Assembly: GCA_020631735.1 (NCBI GenBank)
Contig: CM036209.1
Location: 6,113,451-6,177,450 of the forward strand
Direction: 5' to 3'
Length of the DNA: 64,000 bases
Origin: Saccharum officinarum
Taxonomy: Eukaryota; Streptophyta; Magnoliopsida; Poales; Poaceae
Translations under genes and position numbers: made by a program
The notes under the pieces: model-generated
The model's input: only the letters and a program-made list of their open reading frames with translations
Databases searched by the model: none
What the model was told of the DNA's origin: nothing
Shown here: one piece after another, positions 1 to 12,832 of the stretch
Position numbering within the stretch: position 1 is the first letter of the stretch
Layout of the letters: each line of letters begins with the position of its first letter

Positions 1-151
1 TATGCAGTAAGTTTGTACCGCAGGCTACAGCTTGTTCAACAAAGTGTCCACAACCTCAGTTAAGGCAAGAATATGTATTCTGCTATACAACACAAAAGCA
101 TGTCACATGTAAAACGCTAGATTATATACTTTGCATGCATGTCGAGAAAAC

Positions 152-206
152 CTAGAGATGTAAGCTCCAACTCTGAGCACCTCTGCGACAATATCTGGAC
201 CCTGAA
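152..206 (-). other. Candidate internal exon of an unidentified minus-strand gene
   Basis: On the minus strand a pyrimidine-rich tract ending in TTTGTAG precedes a 55-nt segment that ends TCTAG before a GT. One frame through it is open and reads QGPDIVAEVLRVGAYIS. The signals look like a small coding exon, but no neighbouring exon could be joined in frame and the family was not recognised. The gene would continue to the left of the window. This is a weak call. Confidence 0.25.
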
Positions 207-759
207 CTACAAATAAAAAAAAATATGGTTGATTGCACTATCAAAGCAAGCAGAAGCATATTAAAACTGTTTAAAGAAACAGGAGACAGAAGCACAGCAC
301 GATTTATGGTTCCAACGCAAATGCTGAAACTATTATAAAATGTGGTACAATTAGTTCAAACTACTGCACAGGATTGCAAAGCTTTTAGTAAGTCGGGGGG
401 AGGAGTCGGATTTCAAAAAGTTCAAGTTACATCCAAATGTATACAATATATCGCATTGCAGTACACAACTCTGGTTATCATAAGAGCACCATATGCATGA
501 CACTTCACCCAACCTTTACAAATTGACAGTGAAGTATCAATCGCAGAAGCAGCTACTACATTGGTTGGTGACTTGGTGTGGACTAACAACAAAAACGGTT
601 AGAACTGTTGGTGCAGCTGCTTGAACAATCAAAACGGCAGGAAGAAGAAAAGACGAACCGACCATACAAACTTGTGGATTTCTAAAATGCAGGAATATCT
701 ACTGTTGTGAGAGGAACGGCCTACACTTGTGACTAGAACCAGATGCGAATACACGTACC

Positions 760-975
760 CAAAGTAGCTTGGGCGCTCGGTTTCGCTCAGCAGGAAGGGA
801 ATAGAAGGGGTGGATGGCCAGATGGGGTACCTGGTGGGTCCTCGTCGCCGGCGAAGACGTTGGGAGAAGCTGGCGTAGGCGACGGCGGCGGGGCGCCCAG
901 TCGTCGCAGCGAGACTGGGGGAGCGAACGACGGAACGAGAGAGAGCCCAGTTGGGGCTGTTTGACTGGGCCTGTA
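760..975 (-). other. GC-rich block, possible 5' exon of the left-edge minus-strand gene
   Basis: This short GC-rich island stands out from AT-rich surroundings. Read on the minus strand it ends CCACCAG before GTACCC, a good donor site near 820, and it could be a mostly untranslated first exon of a gene running off the left edge. Short open frames exist on both strands but none resembles a known protein. Lying about 1.5 kb from the MCU start, it would make a divergent gene pair. All of this is inference from composition and one splice signal. Confidence 0.25.
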
Positions 976-1239
976 GCAGGCCGAATTGCTTTTTTTTAGC
1001 ACTAGCAGGCCTGATGGCTACATTGATAACCCAGCAGCCCACTTGGAATGCGAGCCCGTGAGCCGTGTACTGGGCCGCTGCTGCGGAAAAGCCCTTGCAA
1101 AGCTGTGAAAATACGGTGGAAAGAGTTCGTCTCGTGTAATTTTTTTCTTGGACAACTGCAAAAATTGCCTAACTCAAACGGTCTGTTATCGGTGGAGTCA
1201 CCGATCGATGGAAACATGCTTGCAACTGCATAATAACAC

Positions 1240-2400
1240 GCTTTAAATATAGCAATATGAATATGACTTCTCCTATTACTCCTTTTGTTCCAAACTAAAA
1301 TGTCTAGCTGTTTCCTGATGAGGACCCGTGCTTATGGCGAACCACTTGAAAAATGTGAAAGGCTCGACTCCGTCTCCACGAGGAAGAAGTTCAATAGTGA
1401 AACGAGAAAAGCGGTTGAAAGAAAAGGCAATTTTAGCTTGACTTTTTGATCAATCACAACTTCCTCAACAGAGATACATGTCTTTCTTAGAAGGAACCAA
1501 TACTTCATTGACATGTGTTTTCAATAGGTATAGAGGATAATTTTACAACTCTTATATCGTACACAACTGAGGTCATTATCTGGAATTGACCCGTTTTATA
1601 AGGAAAGCCGAACCTAAAAATCATACAGACGTGCAAAATTTTTTTTACCAATTTCGTCAAAACCGCCACACATAAATGCCACTTAGACATACCCCCAATG
1701 CCAGTTTTATTCCAATAGATAAGGCGCCGACAAATTCTATGGCATGACATTAGAGTTATGAGGAAAGACATGAGGTTGCAACCAAATAAAATATGGGTAT
1801 ACATTGTTCTAACTTCTAAACTTTGAAATACGAGGCTCATTGCATCAAAATGACCCTAATTCATGCGTCACAATTAAATGCTGTGGGCCATCATATAAAC
1901 ATCGGCTCCGTTCGGCTGTGCTGATAAGCCGGCTGAAAAACACTGTTCGCTGATTTGTTGTGAGAGAAAAACACTGTTTCGGCTAAAAAAACAAGCTAAA
2001 AAGTACGAATTATAAGCCAGATGAACAGAGCTATCAAAATGAAATTATTCACTAGAGGGCCGTTTCATTCATCCAAACGAAACATTTAGAATGATTCATC
2101 ACACCATTATAGTTTCAAAATTATCTTCCATGATCTAAATAGTTTCAAAATTATCTTAAATTTCAAAATGTGACATAGATTGATCATGGAAGATAGTTTC
2201 ATGATGTAGCTATTTGTTGTAATAAATTAATAAACTTCTTTATAAATTTGATCAAGTCAAGTTTAAAATAATTTAATCTAAAATAAAGCTAGAATAATAT
2301 CTTTTTGTGACGGAGGAAATAACATTTTTTTAAAAGGTTGGCTTTTATAAGGATGAAAAGTTGAGAGCAGGGTAGACCTGGCTCTAGGTGTCTTTTTTTT
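1240..2400. repeat. AT-rich spacer with degenerate MITE-like sequence
   Basis: No gene is visible. A segment at about 1904-2034 begins GGCTCCGTTCGGCT and ends with a degenerate inverse near AGCCAGATGAACAGAGC, which looks like a small DNA-transposon relic. Related pieces appear near 23580 and 36600. A second relic ends near 2330 with GACGGAGGAAAT, a Stowaway-type end. Boundaries are approximate. Confidence 0.35.
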
Positions 2401-2504
2401 TTTTTTACCTGGCTTTACTTGAGCTTGAGCAAAACCCGGGAGAAACTGCTAAGCAAAGCAAGGCCTCACCGCCATCCCACTGCCGCCGGTCCTCCTCCAC
2501 CACC

Positions 2505-4356
2505 ATGTCCATGTGGCGCGCGGCCGCCTCCCGCCTCCTCCTCACCCGCCGCACGCCGTCCCCGTCCCCTCCGTCCGCCGCCACCGCCGCTTTCTTCCTC
2601 CACGTGCGCCCCTTCTCCCCGCCGCCGCCGCCGCGCCCGGCGCAGGCGGAGCCCGAGCCGGAGGTGACGCCGGCCGAGGCGCGGCGCCTGGTGCGCCTCG
2701 TCGGCGTCGAGGCGCTGAAGCGGCGCCTGCGGGACGGCCGGGACGAGGTGGTCGGGTACGGCCAGCTCCTCGACGCCTGCGTCGAGGCCGGCGCCGCGCG
2801 CACGCACGCCGAGGCCGAGGCGCTTGCGCGGGCCTTGGACCACGCCGGCGTCGTCCTGCTCTTCCGCGACAAGGCCTACCTCCACCCCGAGAAGGTCGCA
2901 TTTCTTGAGCGTTACATCACATCATTCCGTCGGTACATCGTTCGTTATAGGTTCTTCATCTCCAATCACCTTGTATCGAAATCCGAAACTGCTTGCTCCT
3001 CTCGAAACGCTTTATTCCGGATTCCGATTCGGGCGAATCCCTTTTGCTAGCCAAATTGGGTCTACATCCTTGCTATGCAGTTAAAATCGGAACTCATTTC
3101 ATAGAAATCCCTCTTTCGTAAAAACAAAACCCCATCGAATTCCCAGAGTAATGCCCTGTTTCAGCCTTCCTATATTATTGGAGACTAACCGGCAAAATTC
3201 CTTATTTTTCAATTTCTGTTCATATTCCTTTGGTTCAAATGGGGTTTAGCATGAGTTACCAGATGGCTGAGCAAAATAGTAACATTGGGAATAATCTAAG
3301 AGGCCGTAAGTCAAGATGCGCTCATGTAATCCTCAGTAACGTAAGGATGCAGTTAGGAATCCTCAGTAACGTGAGGATGCAGTTAGCTGAAAAGCATCAA
3401 GATGTACATGGAATTGGAGCCATGTACAGATTCACATTACTGCTAGATCACATGTTCTTTGATTTGCTACCTTCCGGTCCTCCACAACTACTGTCTGTTC
3501 TTCACCTACCCTGATCAGAACAAAGACCATAGAATGCCCTGAGGAAAAAGTGGAATCTTGTTAATTTTTTCTTTCCACCTAAGCATCAAAGCATCCACCT
3601 GGAATTAAGGTACTACTTTATTCTTTGAAGTGTGGACAGCACATTGACAAAGGCTAAAATATTTATCTGCAAAGGATTGCCTCATCAGGGTGATATTTTT
3701 TCTTTCCCGTTGCTTTCAGCTGTTGCCTGTAGGAAGGTCTCAATTTCACTATTATTGACAGCGAAAATAATGAATATCTAGCCAATCTGCTTACAGTCAA
3801 AGGTTTTTCTTAGTTACGTTACATGCAAGAGGAGCAAAAGGAGTCGTGTTGTAATCTCTCTGACTGAATCTTACATGGATTCATTATTGACCGTTTTCAG
3901 GTGGTGGACCTGGTTAGAAGGGCTGTGCCACTTGCGCTATCACCAGAGAATGACCCGAGAAAAGAAGAGTTCGAGCAGCTCCAGGCAAAGAAGGAAGAGA
4001 TCGACAGGCTGGCGCACAAGCAAGTGCGCCGCATCCTGTGGTCTGGATTAGGGTTCTTCATGTGCCAAGTCGGGCTCTTCTTCCGCCTCACGTTCTGGGA
4101 GTTCTCGTGGGACGTGATGGAGCCGATCGCCTTCTTCACCACCGCATCTGGCCTGCTCGTCGGCTACGCCTATTTCCTCATCACCTCAAGAGATCCGACG
4201 TATCAGGACTTCATGGAGAGGCTGTTCTTGTCAAGGCAGAAAAAGCTTTGTGCAGCGCAGAAGTTTGATATGGAGAGGTACCTGGAGTTGCAGAAGCACT
4301 GTAGGTGTCCCCTGGAAGGCCATCGCCCTCAAGGTCCTAAGCTTCATGACTTGTAA
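2505..4356 (+). CDS. Mitochondrial calcium uniporter (MCU) family protein
   Basis: Two exons, 2505-2894 and 3901-4356, join in phase 0 across a GT-AG intron and encode 281 residues. The family forms the pore of the inner-membrane calcium uniporter, which carries Ca2+ into the matrix. The diagnostic DIME-type motif is visible as WDVMEP at about residues 200-205; its Asp and Glu line the selectivity filter. It sits between two hydrophobic helices at about 175-191 and 206-224. A coiled-coil-like stretch rich in K, E and Q precedes helix 1. The N-terminus is rich in Arg, Ala and Ser with few acids, as expected of a mitochondrial presequence. The chosen ATG lies in CACCATGTCC, and a second in-frame ATG lies two codons on. 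The length is slightly short for plant MCUs. The C-terminal tail after about residue 260 carries a CRCPLEG stretch. Confidence 0.9.
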
Positions 4357-5483
4357 CACAGCAGGAGCTAAACTTTCTCCTCTGTTTACCTGCTATATTA
4401 CAGTGCACCCTCTAGGTTGCAGGGATACTAGGATAGCCACTACTTATTTACACGCCCTGCATTTGAGACTATCGTTCGAGACAGAAATGTGGTCCTGACA
4501 GACACGGATAATATAGGAGTTACCTTTTGGGCTTTGGCTACATATCAAAAGGCGAACTGAATGTTCGAACCTTGCTAATATAACCTATGTGTGTTTTGAC
4601 AGATTGTTTGAGGACCCTGACATGCTGAACTATGCCGGAATCTGTTCCATGCATAGCCTCAATACTAGATGACCATGTGCCAAACTATGCAACTATCAAA
4701 GAATACAGTTCTTTCTTTCTTTCTTTTTTTTCTTCATTTTGCTGTGCTTGGTCGCAGGACCGACATCCAAATTATGCTAGACAACTATCTGAATTTTCAT
4801 TCTTTCTGAGATTTGCACTACAAAAAGATCCTATACTTTTCCTAAAAAAACAAAAAGATCCTATAAAGCCAAAGGATGCCGTTGAGCAGAACAAAAAACC
4901 ATTTGTTATGTCGTCAATGGGATATCAACATCTAACAAGCCTTGCTGCAAAGAATCACAAGAAAAATACTTGCTAATTCAGGCATCGTTTGTTGTTCCCT
5001 GTACATGCCGTGCTGCAGTTAACATTGGACTCCCTCAGTATTGCTCTTGCATAATGAGTAAAAAGAATAGCACCAAAGATTTTATACTAAAAATGAGCAG
5101 CAAAGAACTGCACTTTTGCAATGCCCAGCTGCATATGAAAAAAAAAACCCTCATCAAACCGTAACGAACAGTGTGAAATAATCTACATTATATCTTGGTA
5201 TTCTGCAATATAACTCAGGCTTCATGCTGGAGTCCTTCAGACATAGTAGATGCTGTTATGGCAACATTGGCAGTTTTATGCAGAAAGCATTTCATGCTAT
5301 TCTCCTTTTGGTATTTGATTGAGCACCGCCTCGTCAGGGGTGTATTTGAGTCATCATAGATACTGCAGGCCAGGAGCGATTCTGTTTATTTTCTTGATAA
5401 CCTCATCATTTAAGCAAAGCCCTTGAAGTCTGTGATTCAAATGCTAAAAAATGAGTGTTGGTGCATTTCATGTCCTATATTAA
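4357..5483. other. MCU 3' region and intergenic spacer before GAUT7
   Basis: The MCU and GAUT7-like genes converge here. The sequence is AT-rich with T and A runs and no supportable exon, repeat end or RNA gene. It presumably holds both 3' UTRs. No clear poly(A) signal could be assigned with confidence. Confidence 0.5.
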
Positions 5484-8400
5484 TCAGTGAATATTGCATT
5501 CCGTCATGAACTTCTCTCCATTAGTCATGTACTTCCTCCAGTAGCTCTTATAATCATGTATCCCCAAGTCAAGCCAAGGTTTCATCACACCATTATAGTG
5601 CAGAGTAGCAGCCTTTTCTATATCGACGTGACTAATTCCATAATCATGTCCAAGGCCTGATTGAACCCATGAATCTTCCAAAGGATATACCAGATCTTGA
5701 AAGGCAAGTAAACTTGCAGGGAGTGCTTGCAGTCGCTGTGATTTCAGGCTGTCCTTTCGCAACTGCAAAAAAAAAGCGAAGTTAATATATCATATGGCAG
5801 CTACCTTCTAGACATAAGAGAATGGCAAAAGGATAGGACTAGAGCTACCACATGTAAACCACAAATTTTGATGAGATAACAATTGATAATTTAATGTGAA
5901 TGCTGAGTTCTACTGACCTTTTGGAACGATTGATCATACAAACTGGTAATGCCCATGTCCCTCCATTTATCCAATTCAATGACATTCAAGCCAGACAACC
6001 ACACACATGAATTAGCATTGACATTATGGTCTGCCATATAAGGTTTCAACTGGCCTAATCTCACTTCACAGAACTGGACAGCGCCGATCACTTTACCACC
6101 CATATCGAGGTTCCACAGAGATGACAAGTCTTTCTGGACAATCAAATCATCATCCAGAACAACTACTCTATTCAAGCTAGGAAGGAGGTCGGGCAAGAGG
6201 AAATGTGAATGGCCGAAAATAGATATGTACTCAGTTTTCATCTGCCTCTGGGAAGGTTCAGAATGATTACGAATTGTGACACGAAATTCCTCTGCAGGCC
6301 ATAACTGTTGCATCTCTAGGGAATCTATATCCTTAGAGAGCTTCTGGTTGTCCTCAATGTTAGTTACATGAACAGTTGCCTCCAAGTATGAATTTCTATC
6401 AAACCAATGCTTCATTGCATAAAAGTTTTGCGCATCAGTGAACAAATGGAAAACAATGTGGTCCGAGTTCTGAAATGTGTTATTGAGCATAAGTTAGTGA
6501 TCAAGATGAATTCCACACAATAGTTTAGATTATTTGAAAATAATGGTATACCTGGGAGTTCATAACTGCAGAATGGATAGTGGTGGAAGCTGCAAGTACG
6601 TTCCTGGAAAATATTACATAGTGATGGAAGGTAGGACTTTCAAGCTTCTGCTCATTTAACTGATCCATATGAGTTGACCTGGATTTGAAATATTCTACTG
6701 TCAATCTCATGTTCAAGCAATGGTGAGTTTTCGGCGTAGTCTGGACCCCAAGATGATATAGAAATGCACTCTGCCTTGTATGGAAATAAGCTTCATCTTC
6801 AGTTATATCAAGTAGCTGCCTAAGTTTCCGTTCAACATTCGAGCATCCTACTTCACAAGACTTTGCTCTCTCAATTGTGTGCTCCATCTTCTCCAGCTTC
6901 TTTGCAAAACTGAAAAGAGTAACCAGTCATTGCCACCAGAAATATTTTGAGAATAAAATAAAGCAAAGACATTGCAGTACATTATATTTATCAAAATTAA
7001 GTCACAAGCATCATAATTGTGTATGCTCATCCTTTATTTCTTGAAGAAATGCAGACACAGAACTAAGACAAGAACCAAAGCCATGTTAATGGATTGCACT
7101 AGCCACATATAATTCATTTATTTAGTGCAAAAGGTTATATGAAAAATAAAGAAACACATATGATATGATTTTAAAGCTAAGGCGAGACTAACAATGGTGG
7201 AAGATCAGCATCTGTGATGGTGTCACTCAGCATGCGTTCATGCTCTTGGATGTTTTGCTTCAGTTCACGTGTAAATCTTTCCTGATGCTTCAATTTTGCA
7301 ACGCTAGGATAATGAGCTCTTGCCAAAAAAAGTTGATCTTTAAGCCTCTTGACAATGGCATCCTTCATTACTTCCCTATGTTCAGTAGACCAGAGGCAGT
7401 AACTCCCATATTCATGTTCACATGATTTGGTATTCTCCTCATGCACTGTCTCTTGACCATAGTTCTCTTTCCCATTAACAGTCGTATCCTGTCACAGAAT
7501 AAATTAAGTTTCCTATGGTAGAAAAGTAAAAAAATTCTGAAGGATTCACTAGTAAAAAGAAAATTAACGACCCTGTTCTTAAAGCACTGATCCTCACAAG
7601 AGCACATGAGCTATATCCTGTACCAACAGCTCGAAAACCGTACAGTATGTTTAAGGGAACACAATTGTACATTGCGTTGCACCACAATATATATTATTAC
7701 CTGATCTAACATACTTACTGCTTAGAAAGAAAACCAGCTTACATTCTTACTAGCAGATGTGAATGTGCAAAACGTGGCCTATCAACTTTATTTATAAAAT
7801 CTCACTGAAAGTTTAATCCTCGGAAACAACATACAAAGATTATTACTGATGGACAACAATGTTCCTATCATCACATTTGTGTTTACAGTATATATTCAGG
7901 AAAATTGCTGACTATGAAGCCCCAGTGATTAAATGGTCATGTCAATAGAAGCACAACAAACTGAGCTCACCATTTTGTGCATGGCATGCCCTTGAGGCTA
8001 CTCGACTATTTTTCAAATATGAAAAATGAAGAGCTGCAGACTACTGAATTCTAAAATGTAGGGAAACAAGAGGTTGCAGTTACTTTTGATCTCCAGGTCA
8101 AGTCCTTCAATTGATACCTTTTGGATGTACGAGGTCCTGAAACACAACTGAATATAGTGAGATGGATACTATCAACGTCTCGCGCCGTTTGTACTCTCCT
8201 AACGCTTACCTTTACTTTCGAAGGTGTCATTATTTAGTCCAGTTAAAGAGAAAGCACCCTTGAGCTTTGCTTTTGATTTGATAGCAAGATCCTTGTTAGA
8301 CTTTGATCTAGTAGATCTCTCAGCCGAAATCCCATTAGATCCAGACACCTTTTTGGAAACATCCTGGATACACAGTCAGAAAAGAGAGGAGGTCAGTCAA

Positions 8401-9859
8401 GACTGAAAAGAAAACATCAGACATTTCAGTACAGCAGCTCCTGATGATGGTTTTAGCGTCAATGTGGCAAAGTGATCCATCTAGCTAGATAGTGGTGCAC
8501 CAGTTCGCAGATTTGAGCAAAGTTTCATCACCAGCATTGGGCACACTGCACACAACCAATTGATCTATTTTGATATCACTACTTTTTTTTATGAAACAGG
8601 AGGGGTTTCCCCCGACTGGCTTTATTGAAAATTTTAAATAAAATGAGCATCCTGGTACAAAAGATTGATATCACTACTTACAACTGAAACAGTATATTGT
8701 GCCGCACAACACTGTTAACTCAGAGGATATGTAAGAATAAATATTTGGTGTCCACTCTTCAAATTCAGCTATGGATTGACACAAAGGTGGTTACAGAAAA
8801 TAGATAACAATGCAAACCAAATTGTTTCAAAATGAAGAAGAAGAAGATAGGAAGGTACAGCAAGAGGGCATCTTGCCAGCAACAGCAGTTTTGTGTACAT
8901 TTTATCAGAGGCATGGGCGCATGGCATGTCAAGGCATGATGAAAGAAACAATTTTGGGTTGCCACCTACCTACTCCAAGAATAGCAAACTGAGGCATGGG
9001 CATGTCAAGGCGTGACGAGAGAAACAATTTCGGGTTGCCACCTCCACCTATTCTAAGAAAGCAACTTGAGAATGGAGACAGAGGCGGTAGGTTGTTAAGC
9101 GTCACAGCACGGCCGCAGCGGCGGATGTCCGCACGACACGCGCGCGCGCGCACGCGAGGCGCATGAACGCACTAAAATCAGCAGAGGTGGCGAGTAGCTT
9201 AATTAATTTCTCCCCGAACGCGGGCCGGCAAAAAAAGAATTCAACTTGATCACTGTCTCTGACATATAAAACACACAAACAAAATGCTCCACCACTGCAC
9301 TGCCTCTTGAGCAGTTAGCAGTGTAGCAGGCAGGGATTGTAACCTTGAGCAGCTTGTGCTTCATGGCGCCCCCATTCTCCAGATGCCGCTTGCCACGCGC
9401 CCCGACGCCGGCCAGCTCCTGGTAAGCAAAGCAACCCCAAGCAGAACCAAGGTGTGAGGATTTCAGAAGCTGGGAGTGTGCTAATCTTCGGAGAGGAGGA
9501 GGATGTACTAGTAATTGAAAAATTCTGCACGGGGAGAGTGGATGGAGAAGCTTACGGTGCTGATGACCACCGCGGCGCGGTCGTCCGATCCATAGCCTGC
9601 TGCAAGCAACAACACGGAGCACGCGACGCGTGCGGTTAGAGGATTAGCGAGAGAAGGAAGGGGACGAGACGAGACGACAGATCCGAGGCGCGGACGCACG
9701 CACGCACGCACCGGCGGGGCGGTGGAGGACGAGGAGGTAGACGAGCGGGAGCAGCGTGGAGCAGACGACGAGCGCCGGCACGGCCGCCGCCAGCCCGCTG
9801 CAGCGGCGCTTGCTCGGCGGCGGCGGCGGAGAGGACGACTGGTGCTGGTGCCCCTTCAT
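5484..9859 (-). CDS. GAUT7: GAUT7-like galacturonosyltransferase (GT8), Golgi pectin synthesis
   Basis: Nine minus-strand exons join in frame: 9859-9712, 9596-9556, 9418-9344, 8363-8210, 8136-8084, 7488-7193, 6909-6552, 6469-5918 and 5762-5484, giving 651 residues. The short N-terminus starts MKGHQHQ, then a basic patch and one membrane helix (about 23-45) give a type II Golgi topology. A Lys/Ser-rich stem (about 64-157) includes RYQLKDLTWRSK. The GT8 domain has LDDDLIVQKDL with the metal-binding DDD at 481-483, and HYNGVMKPW at about 614-622. Stem, start and the C-terminal EKFMTECN resemble Arabidopsis GAUT7 (619 aa). That protein anchors catalytic GAUT1 in the homogalacturonan synthase complex and has shown little activity of its own. 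Exon 2 has a NAGNAG acceptor, so one residue may be optional. Exact splice sites are read by eye. Confidence 0.9.
8570..8679 (-). mobile_element. Severely 5'-truncated LINE tail in a GAUT7 intron, with 15-bp target duplication
   Basis: An insert of about 80 bp (8585-8664) is flanked by perfect copies of TTGATATCACTACTT at 8570-8584 and 8665-8679. On the minus strand the insert ends in an A run after a CCTCCTGTTTCAT tail. Variable-length target duplication plus a poly(A) end is the mark of target-primed reverse transcription. It lies in the long intron between the 75-nt third exon and the fourth exon of the GAUT7-like gene. Confidence 0.8.
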
Positions 9860-10260
9860 ACCGCGCTAGTGGTAGTGGGCACTGGGCAGTGGCACCTGCT
9901 CTGCTCTGCTCCAGTGCTCCTCAACGGAGCGCTGCCGCCAGCCGGAGCCGGGAGGTCAGTGGTGGGTCTGGCTGGTGGTGAGGACGTGAGGTAGTAAAGC
10001 AGTTGCTTCCCGCATTAAGCTGCAAGAAACAAGCTAAAGCTTCCTCGGTCCTCGCGCGTTTAAGCCAGCGGCGTTGTCTGGAACCAACCAGCCAGCCCCC
10101 GCGCCGCGCCGCTACACACAGTGGAGTGGAGACTGGAGAGTGGGAGGGTGGTAGGGAGGGAGGGAGGCTGAGGGAGAGGGAGAACCGGAGAGGAGCGGCC
10201 TCAGTGAGTCAGTGGAGCCCGCCGGCCGACCGTCCAGGGCCCGCTTCTGCCTTTGCAGTT
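9860..10260 (-). promoter_or_regulatory. GAUT7-like upstream region with GA-rich tract
   Basis: This is the GC-rich region immediately upstream of the GAUT7-like start codon. It includes a purine run of GAGA/GGGA type at about 10130-10195 on the plus strand, which reads as a CT-rich tract in the gene's orientation. Such CT/GA tracts are common in plant 5' UTRs and core promoters. No TATA box was assigned. The role is inferred from position and composition. Confidence 0.4.
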
Positions 10261-10806
10261 TTGCTTTGGACGCGTCTTTATCCCCCAATCTCTGCCGTCC
10301 TTTTCCATTTTTTTCGTACCGACGGGGAAAAAATACAGGGACAGCTCGTCAAACTCTCGTTTAAACTTTCTTCTTCTTTTGTTTTGTTTATTGCTCCCTC
10401 TTCTCTGTATAATCAGTTTTTGGAGTTATCAGAAATTAAATATTTTAAAGTTACTTAAATTTATAAAAAAAACATTAAGATTTATATCATCAAATTAGCA
10501 TCATTAGATTAGATAATGGTGCATATAAATCTTAATGCTTTTTCATGGTATAATCATTTGGTGCTATAAATATTTATGCTCTTTTCTATAAATTTAATTA
10601 TACACAAAATAATGTTCAACTTAAGTCAAATATTAAATTGATTTATTCAGATGCGAAGGTAGTATCTATCCCTCGCCAAACATAATGGTGCATGTTATTC
10701 TTCAACAACGTTGATGCGTACACCCTCTACATCCAAAATAGATGATCTTATGACATTCAAATTTTATCTTAAAATACTTAATTTTCTTAGCAATCGTTGA
10801 TACGTA
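10261..10806. other. AT-rich spacer upstream of GAUT7-like gene
   Basis: No gene or RNA is visible. A decayed partial copy of the neighbouring Stowaway-like element, sharing the AGATGATCTTAT stretch, occupies about 10722-10790. Confidence 0.4.
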
Positions 10807-11000
10807 CTCCCTCCGCCTAAAACAGATGATCTTATCACATTTAAATTTTGTCTCAAAATACTTGACCCTCTCATTTTCTAATGTACGTTCTCTTTTCCCA
10901 ATGGATCTCTATCTCTATTTCGTGCGGGGTATTTTAGTCTGTTGGAAACGTTGATTTTCGTGAGTTATTCTAAAACATCATTTAATATGGGACGGAGAAG
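10807..11000. mobile_element. Stowaway-like MITE
   Basis: The left end CTCCCTCCGCCTAAAACAGA and the right end GGGACGGAGAAG are imperfect inverted repeats. Both are flanked by TA, the Tc1/mariner target. About 194 bp with no coding capacity. Confidence 0.65.
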
Positions 11001-11427
11001 TAGGATTGAGCAAGTAATAAAAATTCAATAGGGCAAAGTATGATTCTTCATTCAATATTATATTATTATATAAAAGAAAAGGGAGAAGCGACTAGTTGTA
11101 TTGAGTCGTGACTCGTGAGCAGCCCAAGTTTAAGGGTTGGTTGCTCTTCTTTTGGGGCGGCAGGTGCTTGGTCTCTCCAGCCTCGGCTTAAGTTGATAAG
11201 TTCGACTAGCACAAACGTCACATTTGTTTGTCCTAAAAAACATAAATTGATTCTCGTGAAATTCATATAGCGATGTACGAGTTTTATGAAATCCCTTCAT
11301 TTCAAAGTGTCCAAAAGTCTAAAAATCCACAAGAGGACAACTGTAGACATCTCCGTCCAACTAGCATGCTACGGTTTTACTGCGTCTGTTTGCTACTGTG
11401 ATCTTTTTTGGCAGCATCTGTGGATCT

Positions 11428-11527
11428 AACTTGACCTGATTTGGCGTCAAAAAAAAAGGAAAAAGGAAAAAACTTGACCTGATTTGGCGTAAAAAAAAGG
11501 AAAAAGGAAAAAACTTGACCTGATTTG
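11428..11527. repeat. Short tandem repeat, about 43-bp unit
   Basis: The phrase ACTTGACCTGATTTGGCGT followed by an A/G-rich tail occurs twice in full and a third time in part, head to tail. No gene is involved. Nothing else supportable is seen between 11000 and 12830. Confidence 0.75.
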
Positions 11528-12832
11528 CCATTGGATGGTCCTTGTTCACGTGCACATGCCATGCACGCGTACGCATTTCCCCATCCACCAACCGTCGACG
11601 ACCGTGGTCCGTGGGTTCCTTTCTCCACTGCACCTACTCACAGCACGGCCGTCCCCAACAGCGCCTACAAATCGTTGACTGATGTGAAGCCTAAAAACAA
11701 TTTAAAAATAACAAGTCAAAAATAGAGGCAAGCATATTAAAGACTTGAAAAATTGTAGAAACGTACTCAATGCTCTTATTTTAGAAACCATTTTTTTTAA
11801 GCTCTTGCAAGCTCGCTAGCGCGGTAAGTTTTCTCAGTCTCACTCTTTTTTGATTGGGTAGGTGCTCCTCCCAACTAGCGAGATGGACATCCATTGGGGA
11901 CGTCCTTACACACATCTCTATATCTCACCCAACAAGTACAAACGTTGTATTGGACGTATCTTTAAATGACGGCAAAGTTCATTTTTACACGTTGAAATTG
12001 TACGCGATTTTCACCTCTAAACTACCGAAAATACTGTGTAAGAGACATACTCTAACTATCCAAACCAAACAATTAGTCATCTGACTAGTTTCAAATATGG
12101 TTTTCTATTTTCTAGACATAATTTAAAAATATAGTTTGATCTCTAAAAAATCACTATTCATTTATTTTAAATCAGAAAAATACGAAACTATTACTGATCT
12201 TCTAAAAACATTGTCTATGCGTTGGTGCTCCATTTAAAGATCTTATTTGTTTTAGATAAGTAATGAGCATGGCTACGAGCAATAGACCAAAGCAACAGAA
12301 ATAATATATAGTTTTGAATAACTATGTGTAGATCATAAACATGTAGATAACAATTTTAGGGAAAAAAACTGGTACTAGTTTCATGTTTTTTTCTGATTTA
12401 AAATAAATTATCAGTGAATTTTTAGATAGCAAACGAGATTTATTATTATTATTTTAACACAGCAGAGAGTCAACTCTGAAACCAGCGAGGGAACCAATTT
12501 TGTCCGGCTTTGATAGTTGGGGAAGTCCGTCACCCGGTTCTGTAGTTAAAAACTGAAAATCAGACTAATTACTGAAAAATATACTTTACCTTTAAAATAA
12601 TTAAGGTTAGAAATCCAGTTTGTATAATATGTACTAGTAGAAACGTACTAGTACCGCCAGTAGAAGCTCTGCACGCACGCACGCATATCATCGTCAACAA
12701 AGATTTTCATCAAGGCCAGTGTCTGTCAGTCTGTCGTGTCGATCTGCATCAGACACGAGAGAGAGTGTCTAAATATACTACTACCAGTAGTTAGTACCAT
12801 CTCTGGAACCATCAGCAATCTAATTTAGTGCT

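Noticed and set aside
629..1217. Overlapping open frames of 60-137 codons on both strands near the left edge
   Set aside because: They overlap each other, have no recognisable domains and follow the GC-rich composition. The block was kept only as a possible 5' exon.
2405..2908. Several long overlapping frames opposite or beside MCU exon 1
   Set aside because: They are shadows of a GC-rich coding exon with Arg/Pro/Ala-biased translations.
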